Assembly: GCA_002344345.1 (NCBI GenBank)
Contig: DDTL01000112.1
Span: 1 to 10,525, forward strand
Source: Saprospiraceae bacterium UBA2365
GTDB lineage: Bacteria > Bacteroidota > Bacteroidia > Chitinophagales > Saprospiraceae
Reading direction: 5' to 3'
Length of the DNA: 10,525 nt
Of the stretch, positions 1 to 7,425 are shown one piece after another (the first letter of the stretch is position 1; every line of letters starts with the position of its first letter). A model generated the notes under the pieces. That model did no database searches. It was not told where the DNA came from and was given only the letters and a program-made list of their open reading frames with translations. The translations under genes and the position numbers were made by a program.

Positions 1-191
1 GCTGAAGCGGGATTTAGTTCAACATTGTATATAAAACATTTGGCAGTCAGTGGTTTATCGAGCGTTTTAGCTCGTATCGAAAGTTGTTGTAACTTGACAG
101 GAAAGTGCTTCGAAATGCCAAACGTTTCATATACGTAACCGTTGTACCCAACCAACCTTTTACCATTGTATTTACAAATAATTATAACCAA
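1..191 (-). CDS. Possible 5' part of an unrecognised gene running off the left edge
   Basis: On the minus strand one frame is open from a TTG at 191-189 to the window edge, about 63 codons, with an in-frame TAA just upstream at 200-198. The translation has a balanced, protein-like composition, with segments such as KYNGKRLVGYNGYVYETFG and LTAKCFIYNVELNPAS. The competing plus-strand frame (1-138) is shorter and cysteine-rich and looks less natural. There is no ATG, the TTG start is a guess, and I do not recognise the family. It could be the beginning of a gene divergent from mutL, the remains of a decayed gene, or chance: an open stretch this long is uncommon but not rare in such DNA. Confidence 0.3.
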   Translation of the reverse strand, partial: MVIIICKYNGKRLVGYNGYVYETFGISKHFPVKLQQLSIRAKTLDKPLTAKCFIYNVELNPAS

Positions 192-266
192 ATGTGATTA
201 TGTTCAAGAAAAATTATGTCTATGAAATAAAAAATGTTTCAAAGAATTCTAAAAGTGAAAATTTTT

Positions 267-340
267 AAAAAAATTGGTCCCGGACAAGTTGGAAAAACAA
301 TGAATTTTCCGACCTAACAGAGCCACTTTGTCAGGACCAA
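267..340 (-). terminator. Long imperfect stem-loop with T7 tract on the minus strand
   Basis: TTGGTCC (274-280) pairs perfectly with GGACCAA (334-340). After a small internal bulge, 283-288 pairs with 327-332 (GACAAG with TTTGTC, one G-U). Inside lies a separate hairpin, GGAAAA (291-296) with TTTTCC (305-310). Read on the minus strand, the outer stem is followed directly by seven T residues (273-267), the arrangement of an intrinsic terminator or attenuator for leftward transcription. The enclosed region is long for a simple terminator, so a structured leader or cruciform is an alternative. It lies between mutL and the possible leftward reading frame at the edge. Confidence 0.4.
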
Positions 341-473
341 AATAAACGCATCTCCGGATAAATTTCGCCGGAATATCCTGCTGACCGGGGTAAGCATTCG
401 TATCGCTTAATTTCTACAGCCTAACAAGGCACCATCGATCCTGTCGAAAATCAGGGTTTTTCATAATATTTTT

Positions 474-481
474 TAAATTTG
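474..481 (+). promoter_or_regulatory. Candidate -7 element (TAnnTTTG) upstream of mutL
   Basis: TAAATTTG at 474-481 matches the Bacteroidota primary-sigma -7 consensus TAnnTTTG and ends 38 bases before the mutL start. No good TTG-type -33 element is visible at the expected distance, so this is a half-supported promoter. It would serve the mutL-rhomboid-rhomboid-EEP operon. Confidence 0.35.
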
Positions 482-519
482 TCTGTTTATTTGCTTAATA
501 CACTAAAAAGTGATGCTTT

Positions 520-2364
520 ATGGCTGATATCATTCAGCTTTTACCCGATTCCATCGCCAATCAGATCGCCGCAGGAGAAGTCATCCAGCGGCCGGCCAGC
601 GTCATCAAGGAATTGATGGAAAATGCCATCGATGCCGGAGCCGATATCATACAGGTGATCATTAAAGACGCTGGCAAAACACTGATGCAGGTGATTGATA
701 ATGGCAGTGGTATGTCGGAAACGGACGCACGCATCAGTTTTGAAAGACATGCTACCTCCAAAATCAGAACGGCCAATGATCTGTTCCATATCCAAACCAA
801 AGGTTTCAGGGGAGAAGCGCTGGCGTCCATTGCAGCCATCGCTCATGTGGAGATGATCACAAAAACCGGCGAACAGGATCTTGGCGCCCAATTGATCATG
901 GAGGGAAGTACGCTCGTGAAACAGACTTATTGCCAGGCGGCTACGGGTACCAGGATCTCTGTAAAAAACCTTTTTTATAATGTTCCTGCCAGAAGGAAAT
1001 TTCTGAAGTCTGATACCGTTGAATTGAAACACCTCACAGATGAATTTATGCGCATTGTACTGGCGCATCCCCAGATCAAATTTTCCCTGCATCACAACGA
1101 TCGGGAAATGTACCACCTCAACGGCGGCAATCTGGTTCAGCGGATCTCGGGCTTATTCGGTAAACAATTCAGCTCAAAATTGATGCCGGTGCTTGAAAAC
1201 GCTGATGCCGTCCATATCTCCGGACTGATTGGAAAACCCGAATTGTCAAGGAAGGCTCGCAATCATCAATATCTATTTGTAAATCAAAGATTTATAAAGA
1301 ATAATTACCTCTCTCATGCTGTGAGGTTTGCGTATGAAAATACCATTCCAGGGGATGAATATCCACCTTATTTTCTGTTTTTGGAAATAGATCCGGAGAA
1401 AATAGATGTGAACATTCATCCAACCAAACAGGAGATTAAATTTGAAGATGAAAAGCTTATTTACAATTATCTTCGGGTAACTGTCCGGCAGGCGCTGGGG
1501 AAATTCAGTAATACACCTTTACTCGATATCGAAACCAATACTTCGTTTGAACAAATGATCCAGCTTTCCAGACAAAACAGAACAATTGAATCTGATTCCC
1601 GCCCGCCTCATCCGTCCGGTGGTGGAACTGCAAATAATGACTGGGAACTATTGTATAAGGATCTTTGGAGGGATAAATCAGATCCTGTAACTGAATTGAT
1701 CTCTGAATCCGGTCTGAATCTGGAATCTTTTGAGAAGTCATCTCCTGATCTTATAGGAAAAACCATTGATAATGAGGATTATGAAGCGATGAACCTGCCG
1801 GTTCAAATTCACCAAAGCTATATTTTAAGTCAAATAAAATCCGGTTTTATCCTGATAGATCAAAAAAGTGCGCATGAACGCATACTGTATGAAAAATATC
1901 TTTCGGCAATGGAAAATGCCAAAATTCCGAGCCAACAGGAATTGTTTCCGATCTCGCTCGAAATGAACCCAGAAAAAGCTGCTGTTTTACTGGAATTGTT
2001 GCCCAAAATGAATGCGCTTGGCTTTATCATTGAAGAATTTGGCCGGAATGGTTTTATCATCAAAGGTATGCCGGTTGGCCTGGAGACCAACTCTAATCCG
2101 CAGGATCTGATTTTGCACATCATTGACAGTTATACGGATAACCTGGAGTTTCAATTGGGCATTCACGAAAATCTGGCCAGGTCTTTTGCGGTGAATGCTG
2201 CAGTAAAAAGAGGAAAAAAACTAACTGCTGAAGATATGCTCCTGCTGATTGATGAACTTTTTGCCTGTGAAAATCCTTATAATAGTCCGATCGGCAGAAA
2301 ATGTTTTATTACTTATGACCTGAACGAAATAACCCGCAAATTTGCGGGAAGTTCAAGGATATAA
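520..2364 (+). CDS. mutL: DNA mismatch repair protein MutL
   Basis: MutL is the ATP-driven dimeric coordinator of methyl-independent mismatch repair, acting downstream of MutS in the cytoplasm. The 614-residue length is typical. The N-terminal GHKL ATPase is intact: ANQIAAGEVIQRPASVIKEL leads to the catalytic Glu31 and Mg-binding Asn35 (MENAIDAGA), followed by DNGSGM (60-65), FERHATSKI (74-82) and GFRGEAL (95-101). The transducer domain carries the NLFYNVPARRKFLKS and DVNIHPTKQEIKF motifs. A Pro/Gly-rich linker (about 335-425) leads to the C-terminal dimerisation domain (about 427-614). There the endonuclease motif DQHA(X)2E(X)4E appears as DQKSAHERILYE (447-458), and the late CPHGRP-type motif reads SPIGRKCF (589-596), so metal binding is doubtful. 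The ATG at 520 places the conserved N-terminus normally. It is first in an operon with the rhomboid gene 9 bases downstream. Confidence 0.97.
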   Translation: MADIIQLLPDSIANQIAAGEVIQRPASVIKELMENAIDAGADIIQVIIKDAGKTLMQVIDNGSGMSETDARISFERHATSKIRTANDLFHIQTKGFRGEALASIAAIAHVEMITKTGEQDLGAQLIMEGSTLVKQTYCQAATGTRISVKNLFYNVPARRKFLKSDTVELKHLTDEFMRIVLAHPQIKFSLHHNDREMYHLNGGNLVQRISGLFGKQFSSKLMPVLENADAVHISGLIGKPELSRKARNHQYLFVNQRFIKNNYLSHAVRFAYENTIPGDEYPPYFLFLEIDPEKIDVNIHPTKQEIKFEDEKLIYNYLRVTVRQALGKFSNTPLLDIETNTSFEQMIQLSRQNRTIESDSRPPHPSGGGTANNDWELLYKDLWRDKSDPVTELISESGLNLESFEKSSPDLIGKTIDNEDYEAMNLPVQIHQSYILSQIKSGFILIDQKSAHERILYEKYLSAMENAKIPSQQELFPISLEMNPEKAAVLLELLPKMNALGFIIEEFGRNGFIIKGMPVGLETNSNPQDLILHIIDSYTDNLEFQLGIHENLARSFAVNAAVKRGKKLTAEDMLLLIDELFACENPYNSPIGRKCFITYDLNEITRKFAGSSRI

Positions 2365-2373
2365 TCAAAATTT

Positions 2374-3075
2374 ATGCTCAATAATATCACACCAATTGTC
2401 AAAAACCTGCTCATCATAAATATCCTGATATTTGTGGTTTTTAAATTTTTTATGCCGGACTGGAGCTATTTCGTTGAGGCGTTTTACCCGGCTTCCAGTG
2501 AGTTCCTTCCTGTCCAGCTGGTAGGTCATATGTTTATGCACGCCAATTTACCACACTTGTTTTTCAATATGTTTGCACTGTATATGTTCGGAACGGTTTT
2601 AGAGCATTACTGGGGACCCAGATTTTTTCTTTTATTTTATCTTGTTTCCGGTTTTGGTGCGATTGCCCTTCATTTTCTCGTAAAATATATCAGCATTCAG
2701 ATGTTGACATCAGATATGAGTCCTGAATTGGTTCAACAGGTATTCAATGAGGGATATGCGGTGCTGGCAAGGGGAGAAAATTATACTGATCCTGTCCTTT
2801 CAAAGCTGAATCTGAACGTGAACATCCCTGCCGTTGGTGCATCAGGAGCAGTCTATGGCTTGCTGGCGGGTTTTGGTCTACAGTTTCCAAGGCATAAACT
2901 GATGTTGTTATTTCCTCCTATTCCGATAGAGGCGAGGTTTTTTATACCCATTCTGATCATTTTTGAGTTTTTTGCAGGTTTCAGCGGTGGTTCCAATATA
3001 GCTCACTTTGCGCATATTGGCGGGGCTTTGTTTGGATTTATACTGCTTAAGTTTCGATATAAATTGAATCTCTGA
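2374..3075 (+). CDS. Rhomboid family intramembrane serine protease (first copy)
   Basis: This is a polytopic inner-membrane protease of the rhomboid family (S54), which cleaves transmembrane substrates within the bilayer. At 233 residues it is a minimal six-helix rhomboid core. All active-site landmarks are present: the HxxxN pair in HLFFN (His61, Asn65) of the second helix, the nucleophile in GASGAVYG (Ser157), and the catalytic histidine in HFAHIGGALFG (His214). A hydrophilic stretch of about 45 residues (about 108-152) separates the third helix from the serine helix. It has no extra soluble domain. It lies 9 bases after mutL, and its TGA shares an A with the ATG of the second rhomboid, which suggests translational coupling. 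The substrate cannot be inferred. Confidence 0.93.
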   Translation: MLNNITPIVKNLLIINILIFVVFKFFMPDWSYFVEAFYPASSEFLPVQLVGHMFMHANLPHLFFNMFALYMFGTVLEHYWGPRFFLLFYLVSGFGAIALHFLVKYISIQMLTSDMSPELVQQVFNEGYAVLARGENYTDPVLSKLNLNVNIPAVGASGAVYGLLAGFGLQFPRHKLMLLFPPIPIEARFFIPILIIFEFFAGFSGGSNIAHFAHIGGALFGFILLKFRYKLNL

Positions 3076-3968
3076 TGTTCAAATCCATTTTTCAAGACCT
3101 AAAATACAGCTTAAGGTTTGGTTCTACCGTAACCAAAATTATTCTGATCAACGTGTTGTTATTTGTATTGCTCGGGGTTATTTTGAAATCATTTCTTCCT
3201 GATGTATACAACTGGTTGGTACCTTACGTTGCTTTGTCCTCTGACCTTGTGTGGAATCTGACACATCCATGGGTCATCATCACACATATTTTCCTTCATG
3301 CAGGGATCTGGCATATTCTGTGGAACATGTTGCAGTTCTATTGGTTTGGAAATATAGTGGGTGACCTGATCGGAGATAAAAAAATTCTTTCGTTATACAT
3401 GTATGGCGCTTTTTCAGGTGTCGTTTTATATCTGGTTTCCTATCATTTTATTCTACCGGAGCATTATATTGGCGCGTTCGCTTTAGGCGCTTCAGCTGCA
3501 GTCATGGCGGTTACGGTAGCAGCCGGATTTCTCGCACCGGATTATAAATTACACCTGATCCTGATAGGTCCTGTTTCGATCAAATATTTAGTGCTTTTCA
3601 TGGTGATCTCCGATCTGGTCGGAACTACCGGCATGATCAATACCGGTGGCCATTTTGCCCATTTGGGCGGAGCTATATTCGGATGGATTTTTATATCCAA
3701 TCTGAAATCCGGAAATGATTTATCCATTGGTTTTAATAAATTTGTTGGATATTTGATGGATAGATTTTCAGGAATTATATCTAAACCAAAATTGAGGGTG
3801 GCTCACAAAAGTCGCGGATTTAAACACGAAAACAAGTATGGGGCTAATAAATCCGGACATCTTCTTGAGGTAGACAGAATCCTTGAAAAAATACACAGAC
3901 ATGGCTATGATAGCCTGACAAAAGAAGAAAAGAAAGTTTTGTTTGACGCAGGGAAAAACGAAGATTGA
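3075..3968 (+). CDS. Rhomboid family intramembrane serine protease (second copy) with C-terminal soluble domain
   Basis: This is a second rhomboid protease, 297 residues, overlapping the first gene by one base (TGATG). Active-site elements are HILWN (His80, Asn84), the nucleophile in GASAAV (Ser140; Ala replaces the last Gly of GxSG, a known variation), and HFAHLGGAIFG (His196). Unlike its neighbour it lacks the long insert before the serine helix. It carries a basic cytoplasmic tail ending in a small conserved helical module, about 261-297, including DRILEKIHRHGYDSLTKEE. I recall this tail as frequent on Bacteroidota rhomboids (DUF6576-like), from family memory rather than a search. The two rhomboids are too different to be a recent duplication. 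The gene overlaps the next by four bases. Confidence 0.93.
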   Translation: MFKSIFQDLKYSLRFGSTVTKIILINVLLFVLLGVILKSFLPDVYNWLVPYVALSSDLVWNLTHPWVIITHIFLHAGIWHILWNMLQFYWFGNIVGDLIGDKKILSLYMYGAFSGVVLYLVSYHFILPEHYIGAFALGASAAVMAVTVAAGFLAPDYKLHLILIGPVSIKYLVLFMVISDLVGTTGMINTGGHFAHLGGAIFGWIFISNLKSGNDLSIGFNKFVGYLMDRFSGIISKPKLRVAHKSRGFKHENKYGANKSGHLLEVDRILEKIHRHGYDSLTKEEKKVLFDAGKNED

Positions 3969-5014
3969 AGCTGATCAAAAAAATATTATTTATTCTGAAT
4001 GCTATTCTTGTAGCGCTCAGTCTTTTTGCTTTCCTTTCACCTTATATCAGTCCTGAAAAAATCTGGTTTTTTTCATTCTTAGGTCTGTTTTTTCCTGTTT
4101 TAATGTTATTAAACATAGTTTTTGTTCTATTCTGGTGGTTAACAGACTGGAAACACTCTTGGTTGAGCATCCTGATACTGATGGGTGGTATTTTTATTTC
4201 TCCGTACATCCTTTCATTCCGGGGGACAGAATCATCTGATGATTATTCAATTTCAGTAGCTTCCTACAACATGAATTACGCTTATGGAACTTTTCTCCCT
4301 GGCAGTCAGCAATACGATCAGGGTAGTATTGAGGTATTCAGATCCTTTTTGACAGATACCCTCGATGCTGATATTTTGTGTGGCCAGGAAATCAATGGTT
4401 TTTTGGAAAAATTACTCAACGGACATTATCCCTACATTGCCAGTAGTCCCAATGTTCGTACGACAATATATTCAAAATTCCCTTTTATTAACAAAGGCAT
4501 TATTGATTTTGGAGGGATAACCAATTCATGCGTTTGGGCTGACCTGTTGGTTAAAAAAGATACGGTAAGAGTTTATAGTGCTCATTTTCAATCAAATAAT
4601 ATAACAAAAGATGCGGATCAGGTTTTTGAAGACGTTGAGAACCGACAGAGTTTTAAGTTTTTCAGGATCCGTTCTATACTTGCCAAATACAAGAATAATG
4701 TGATCATCAGGGCAGAACAGGCGAGAAAAGTACGTAAGCATATGGACAACTGTCCACATCCCATCATAATGGGGGTTGATCTGAATGATCCTCCAATTTC
4801 TTACACTCACCGCAAGTTTTCATCCAGACTTCAGGATGCTTTCACCATTCAGGGAGAGGGATTCAGTTCCAGCTATGCAGGTAGGATCCCTCTGCTTCGG
4901 ATTGACAATTTATTTTTTTCAAAGGATTTTGAAGTTGCTTCCTACAAAGTGTACAGCGAAAAGTACTCTGATCACTACCCAATTAAATCCACTGTAAGGT
5001 TCATAGGTAAATAG
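3965..5014 (+). CDS. Membrane-anchored endonuclease/exonuclease/phosphatase family protein
   Basis: This 349-residue protein has about three N-terminal hydrophobic helices (about 5-25, 33-60, 67-86), then a soluble domain of the EEP (DNase I-like) superfamily. Catalytic motifs occur in order: SYNMN (Asn102), CGQEI (metal-binding Glu142), SAHFQS (His207), VDLNDPP (Asp272, Asn274), RIDNLFF (Asp314) and SDHYP (Asp336, His337). The full active site suggests a working phosphodiesterase or phosphatase; nucleic acid, lipid phosphate or nucleotide substrates cannot be told apart. By topology the domain may be extracytoplasmic, though this is inferred. I chose the TTG start at 3965, which overlaps the preceding TGA (TTGA), because the first in-frame ATGs lie inside or after the membrane segments. 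It is the last gene of the mutL operon. Confidence 0.88.
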   Translation: MKLIKKILFILNAILVALSLFAFLSPYISPEKIWFFSFLGLFFPVLMLLNIVFVLFWWLTDWKHSWLSILILMGGIFISPYILSFRGTESSDDYSISVASYNMNYAYGTFLPGSQQYDQGSIEVFRSFLTDTLDADILCGQEINGFLEKLLNGHYPYIASSPNVRTTIYSKFPFINKGIIDFGGITNSCVWADLLVKKDTVRVYSAHFQSNNITKDADQVFEDVENRQSFKFFRIRSILAKYKNNVIIRAEQARKVRKHMDNCPHPIIMGVDLNDPPISYTHRKFSSRLQDAFTIQGEGFSSSYAGRIPLLRIDNLFFSKDFEVASYKVYSEKYSDHYPIKSTVRFIGK

Positions 5015-5624
5015 GCTTTACATAAAATGTCAAATCCTGCGTTTTGTCTGTTTTTGAAACCGGCATTTACAATCAGGATAATCTCTGTCTTCAAATATCC
5101 CTCGCAAGCGTTGTCCCAAATGTTTTCTTATAAAAGACTAAAATAACATCTGTTTTCGTGCAGACACTAAACAAAAACCTATAGCCCGTTTTATTATGCA
5201 TGGTTTTAAACCTGATCGTTCAAATATTTCCCGGATAAATTTTCAATGCTAATTTTCCCCCCAATTTATTTACTCACAAAATTATTCTATATTCTCCCAA
5301 AGATTTGATGACTTCGCCGGAATCTTGTCGTGAATCTAGTTTGAATCTACTCCAAAAAATCCAATTCGTTGATGAAAGAGATTGGCACAATACTTTGTTA
5401 CTTTCAAATGAATTACCATCAAAAGGTTGCATCAATGGTTGAAAATCCTTTTTTAGATTTTTCAATCGAAATTTCTGTTGTGAGACAGATAAGCCAATAA
5501 ATATTGATTAAACCGGTTTTTGATCCCTTGAAGTGACATTCCTGGGTTGGTTTAAGAGACTTTCGTCAAAAGTTGATATTTTTGACAGAATTTGCCACTT
5601 CGATGGTCAGATTATCAGAAAAAC
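5015..5624. other. Intergenic region between the mutL operon and the ClC gene
   Basis: About 600 bases without a convincing gene and with no clear intrinsic terminator after the EEP gene. Small open stretches exist on both strands around 5239-5465 (for example a 44-codon frame from an ATG at 5308, and a 63-codon minus frame starting with TTG), but neither resembles a family I know. Visible sequence features are three GAATCT copies at 5320, 5332 and 5343, a near palindrome GGTTTTAAACC at 5202-5212, a 10-bp palindrome AAACCGGTTT at 5510-5519, and a candidate promoter element just before the ClC gene. Confidence 0.6.
5577..5584 (+). promoter_or_regulatory. Candidate -7 element (TAnnTTTG) upstream of the ClC gene
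   Basis: TATTTTTG at 5577-5584 fits TAnnTTTG. Transcription from it would begin near 5590, just ahead of the ATG at 5625. This favours that ATG over the in-frame TTG at 5592, which would leave almost no leader. The nearest upstream TTG (5547-5549) is about 27 bases away, too far for a good -33 box, so support is partial. Confidence 0.3.
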
Positions 5625-7409
5625 ATGATCGATTTACAAAAGATACTAAGCTTTCCGGGATTTAAAAATTGGGGTATTAAAAACCTGAACGAACAATACT
5701 ATTTGTTGATAATCAGTTTTTTAGTGGGAGGTATAGCTGGTTTGGCTTCATATTTTATGAAAGCCAGTGCGAATCTTGTAAAAAACAATGTTTTAAAGAT
5801 TGTAGGTTTTGAATATTTCAATCTGCTTTTCTTTATTTTTCCATTGATCGGAATATTAATAGTGATCTTGATCATGCGTTTTGGCATGAAACAGGTTTTC
5901 AGACATGGGATTGTTACAACTTTGTATGCCATTGCCAAAGAAAAAAGCATCATGGGGATCAAAACTGTATTTGGTCCGTTGATCACTGCTGCAATTACGG
6001 CCGCATTTGGCGGGTCTGCAGGTGTTGAAGGCCCTGCGGTTGCCTCGGGTAGTGCTGTTGGTTCTCAAATCGCTCAAAAATTCCGTTTAAATCAAAAACA
6101 CACTTCATTAATGTTGGCTTGTGGCGCTACAGGAGCAATGGCCGGGTCTTTAAATGCACCCATAACCGGCTTGATTTTTACGCTGGAAGTACTGATGCTG
6201 GATTTGACTGCTTATTCAGTTTTACCCTTGTTGGGGGCATCTATCAGCGGTGTATTGGTGGCGAAAATTATGTTTGGCGGTGATTACCTGATCAGTGTTC
6301 GGCTGATAGAAGGTTTTGAGGTGGCAGATATACCTTTCTTCATCCTTCTAGGGATCATCACCGGATTGGTTTCTGTGTATTTCAACAGATCTTTCTGGTA
6401 TATAGAAAAACTCTTTAAAAAAGTCCGCAACTATTGGTATAGATTCATCATAGGCGGAGCTGTTTTGGGATTGATGATATTTTGTATACCTGCATTATAC
6501 GGTGAGGGCTATCATACCATCAATTTAATACTACAGGGGAATTATGAGCAAATCTTTTCTCACAACCCTTTTTTCAATTCAACAGACAGTCTTTGGATCT
6601 TCTTTTTTCTGTTGACCGGATTGGTTTTCTTTAAAGTGATTGCCACGAGTTTGACATTGGTTGCAGGTGGTGTAGGAGGTGTAGTAGCGCCCAGTTTATT
6701 CACGGGAGCAACCCTTGGTTTTACTATTGCGATGGCTTTGAATACTTTTGCAGAAATAGAAGTGAACCCGGTGCAATTTACCTTATTGGGTATGTCCGGT
6801 GTTTTTGCAGGAATTCTGTTTGCACCTTTGACGGCGATTTTTCTAATCGCAGAGTTGACTGGCGGTTATACCCTGATGGTACCTTTGATGATCGTGGTCA
6901 TCATTTCCTATTTAATGGTAAGGATTTACGTTAAGCATAGTATTTATACCAGACAGTTGGCAGAGAGAAAACAATTGTTGACACATAACAAAGATCAGGT
7001 CATCCTGCATTATATGAATATTCAGGAAATTCTGGAAAATGATTTTATCCAAATTCTGCCACAATCAACTTTAGGTGAAGTGGTCAAAGCCATTCAGCGA
7101 TCCAGAAGAAATATTTTTCCTGTAGTTGATTCGAAACAACATTTAAAAGGTGTGGTTTATATGGATCATATCCGACACATTATTTTTAATGAAAAATTAT
7201 ATGAAAAAGTACGTGTCGAGCAATTGATGAACAATGTGATGACTTATATAGATATCAAAGATTATATGGAAACAGTGATGGAAAAGTTTTCTTCCAGCCA
7301 GGCATGGAATTTGCCTGTATTGGATGAAGGTAAGTATGTTGGATTTCTTTCCAGATCAGCGGTTTATTCCAAGTACAGAGACATTATGGTAAGTTTTTCT
7401 GACGAATAA
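5625..7409 (+). CDS. ClC-type voltage-gated chloride channel/transporter with paired CBS domains
   Basis: This integral membrane protein of the ClC family moves chloride or related anions across the inner membrane as a dimer. From the ATG at 5625 it is 594 residues: a ClC core of many helices (about 20-455), then two CBS domains (about 464-590) that usually bind adenine nucleotides and gate transport. The gating glutamate is present in GVEGP (Glu135), and the pore tyrosine appears conserved in GGYTLMVP (Tyr415). The first selectivity motif GSGIP is RHGIV (93-97), and GxFxP reads GVVAP (352-356). The inner proton glutamate of E. coli ClC (Glu203) aligns with Val189 in FTLEVLM. TTG at 5592 is a possible alternative start adding 11 residues. 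The kinase-like gene follows after 16 bases. Confidence 0.93.
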   Translation: MIDLQKILSFPGFKNWGIKNLNEQYYLLIISFLVGGIAGLASYFMKASANLVKNNVLKIVGFEYFNLLFFIFPLIGILIVILIMRFGMKQVFRHGIVTTLYAIAKEKSIMGIKTVFGPLITAAITAAFGGSAGVEGPAVASGSAVGSQIAQKFRLNQKHTSLMLACGATGAMAGSLNAPITGLIFTLEVLMLDLTAYSVLPLLGASISGVLVAKIMFGGDYLISVRLIEGFEVADIPFFILLGIITGLVSVYFNRSFWYIEKLFKKVRNYWYRFIIGGAVLGLMIFCIPALYGEGYHTINLILQGNYEQIFSHNPFFNSTDSLWIFFFLLTGLVFFKVIATSLTLVAGGVGGVVAPSLFTGATLGFTIAMALNTFAEIEVNPVQFTLLGMSGVFAGILFAPLTAIFLIAELTGGYTLMVPLMIVVIISYLMVRIYVKHSIYTRQLAERKQLLTHNKDQVILHYMNIQEILENDFIQILPQSTLGEVVKAIQRSRRNIFPVVDSKQHLKGVVYMDHIRHIIFNEKLYEKVRVEQLMNNVMTYIDIKDYMETVMEKFSSSQAWNLPVLDEGKYVGFLSRSAVYSKYRDIMVSFSDE

Positions 7410-7425
7410 TATTAAAGCATTAAAT

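Noticed and set aside
59..74. Small hairpin CGAGC-loop-GCTCG near the left edge
   Set aside because: Five base pairs with no T tract is too weak for a terminator, and it lies inside a possible coding frame.
541..1116. 191-codon minus-strand open frame inside mutL
   Set aside because: It lies entirely opposite the well-conserved MutL ATPase domain and is a shadow of that coding sequence.
5274..5465. 63-codon minus-strand reading frame in the gap before ClC, and a 44-codon plus-strand frame from 5308 in the same place
   Set aside because: The two frames overlap on opposite strands, neither has a convincing start or a family I recognise, and both are short enough to be chance.
5510..5519. Palindrome AAACCGGTTT before the ClC promoter element
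   Set aside because: A 10-bp palindrome is expected by chance in a window of this size, and there is no second copy; kept only as a note in the intergenic entry.
5592..5624. TTG at 5592 as the ClC start
   Set aside because: The ATG at 5625 is stronger, the extra 11 residues show no conserved feature, and a promoter element at 5577-5584 would leave almost no leader for the TTG.
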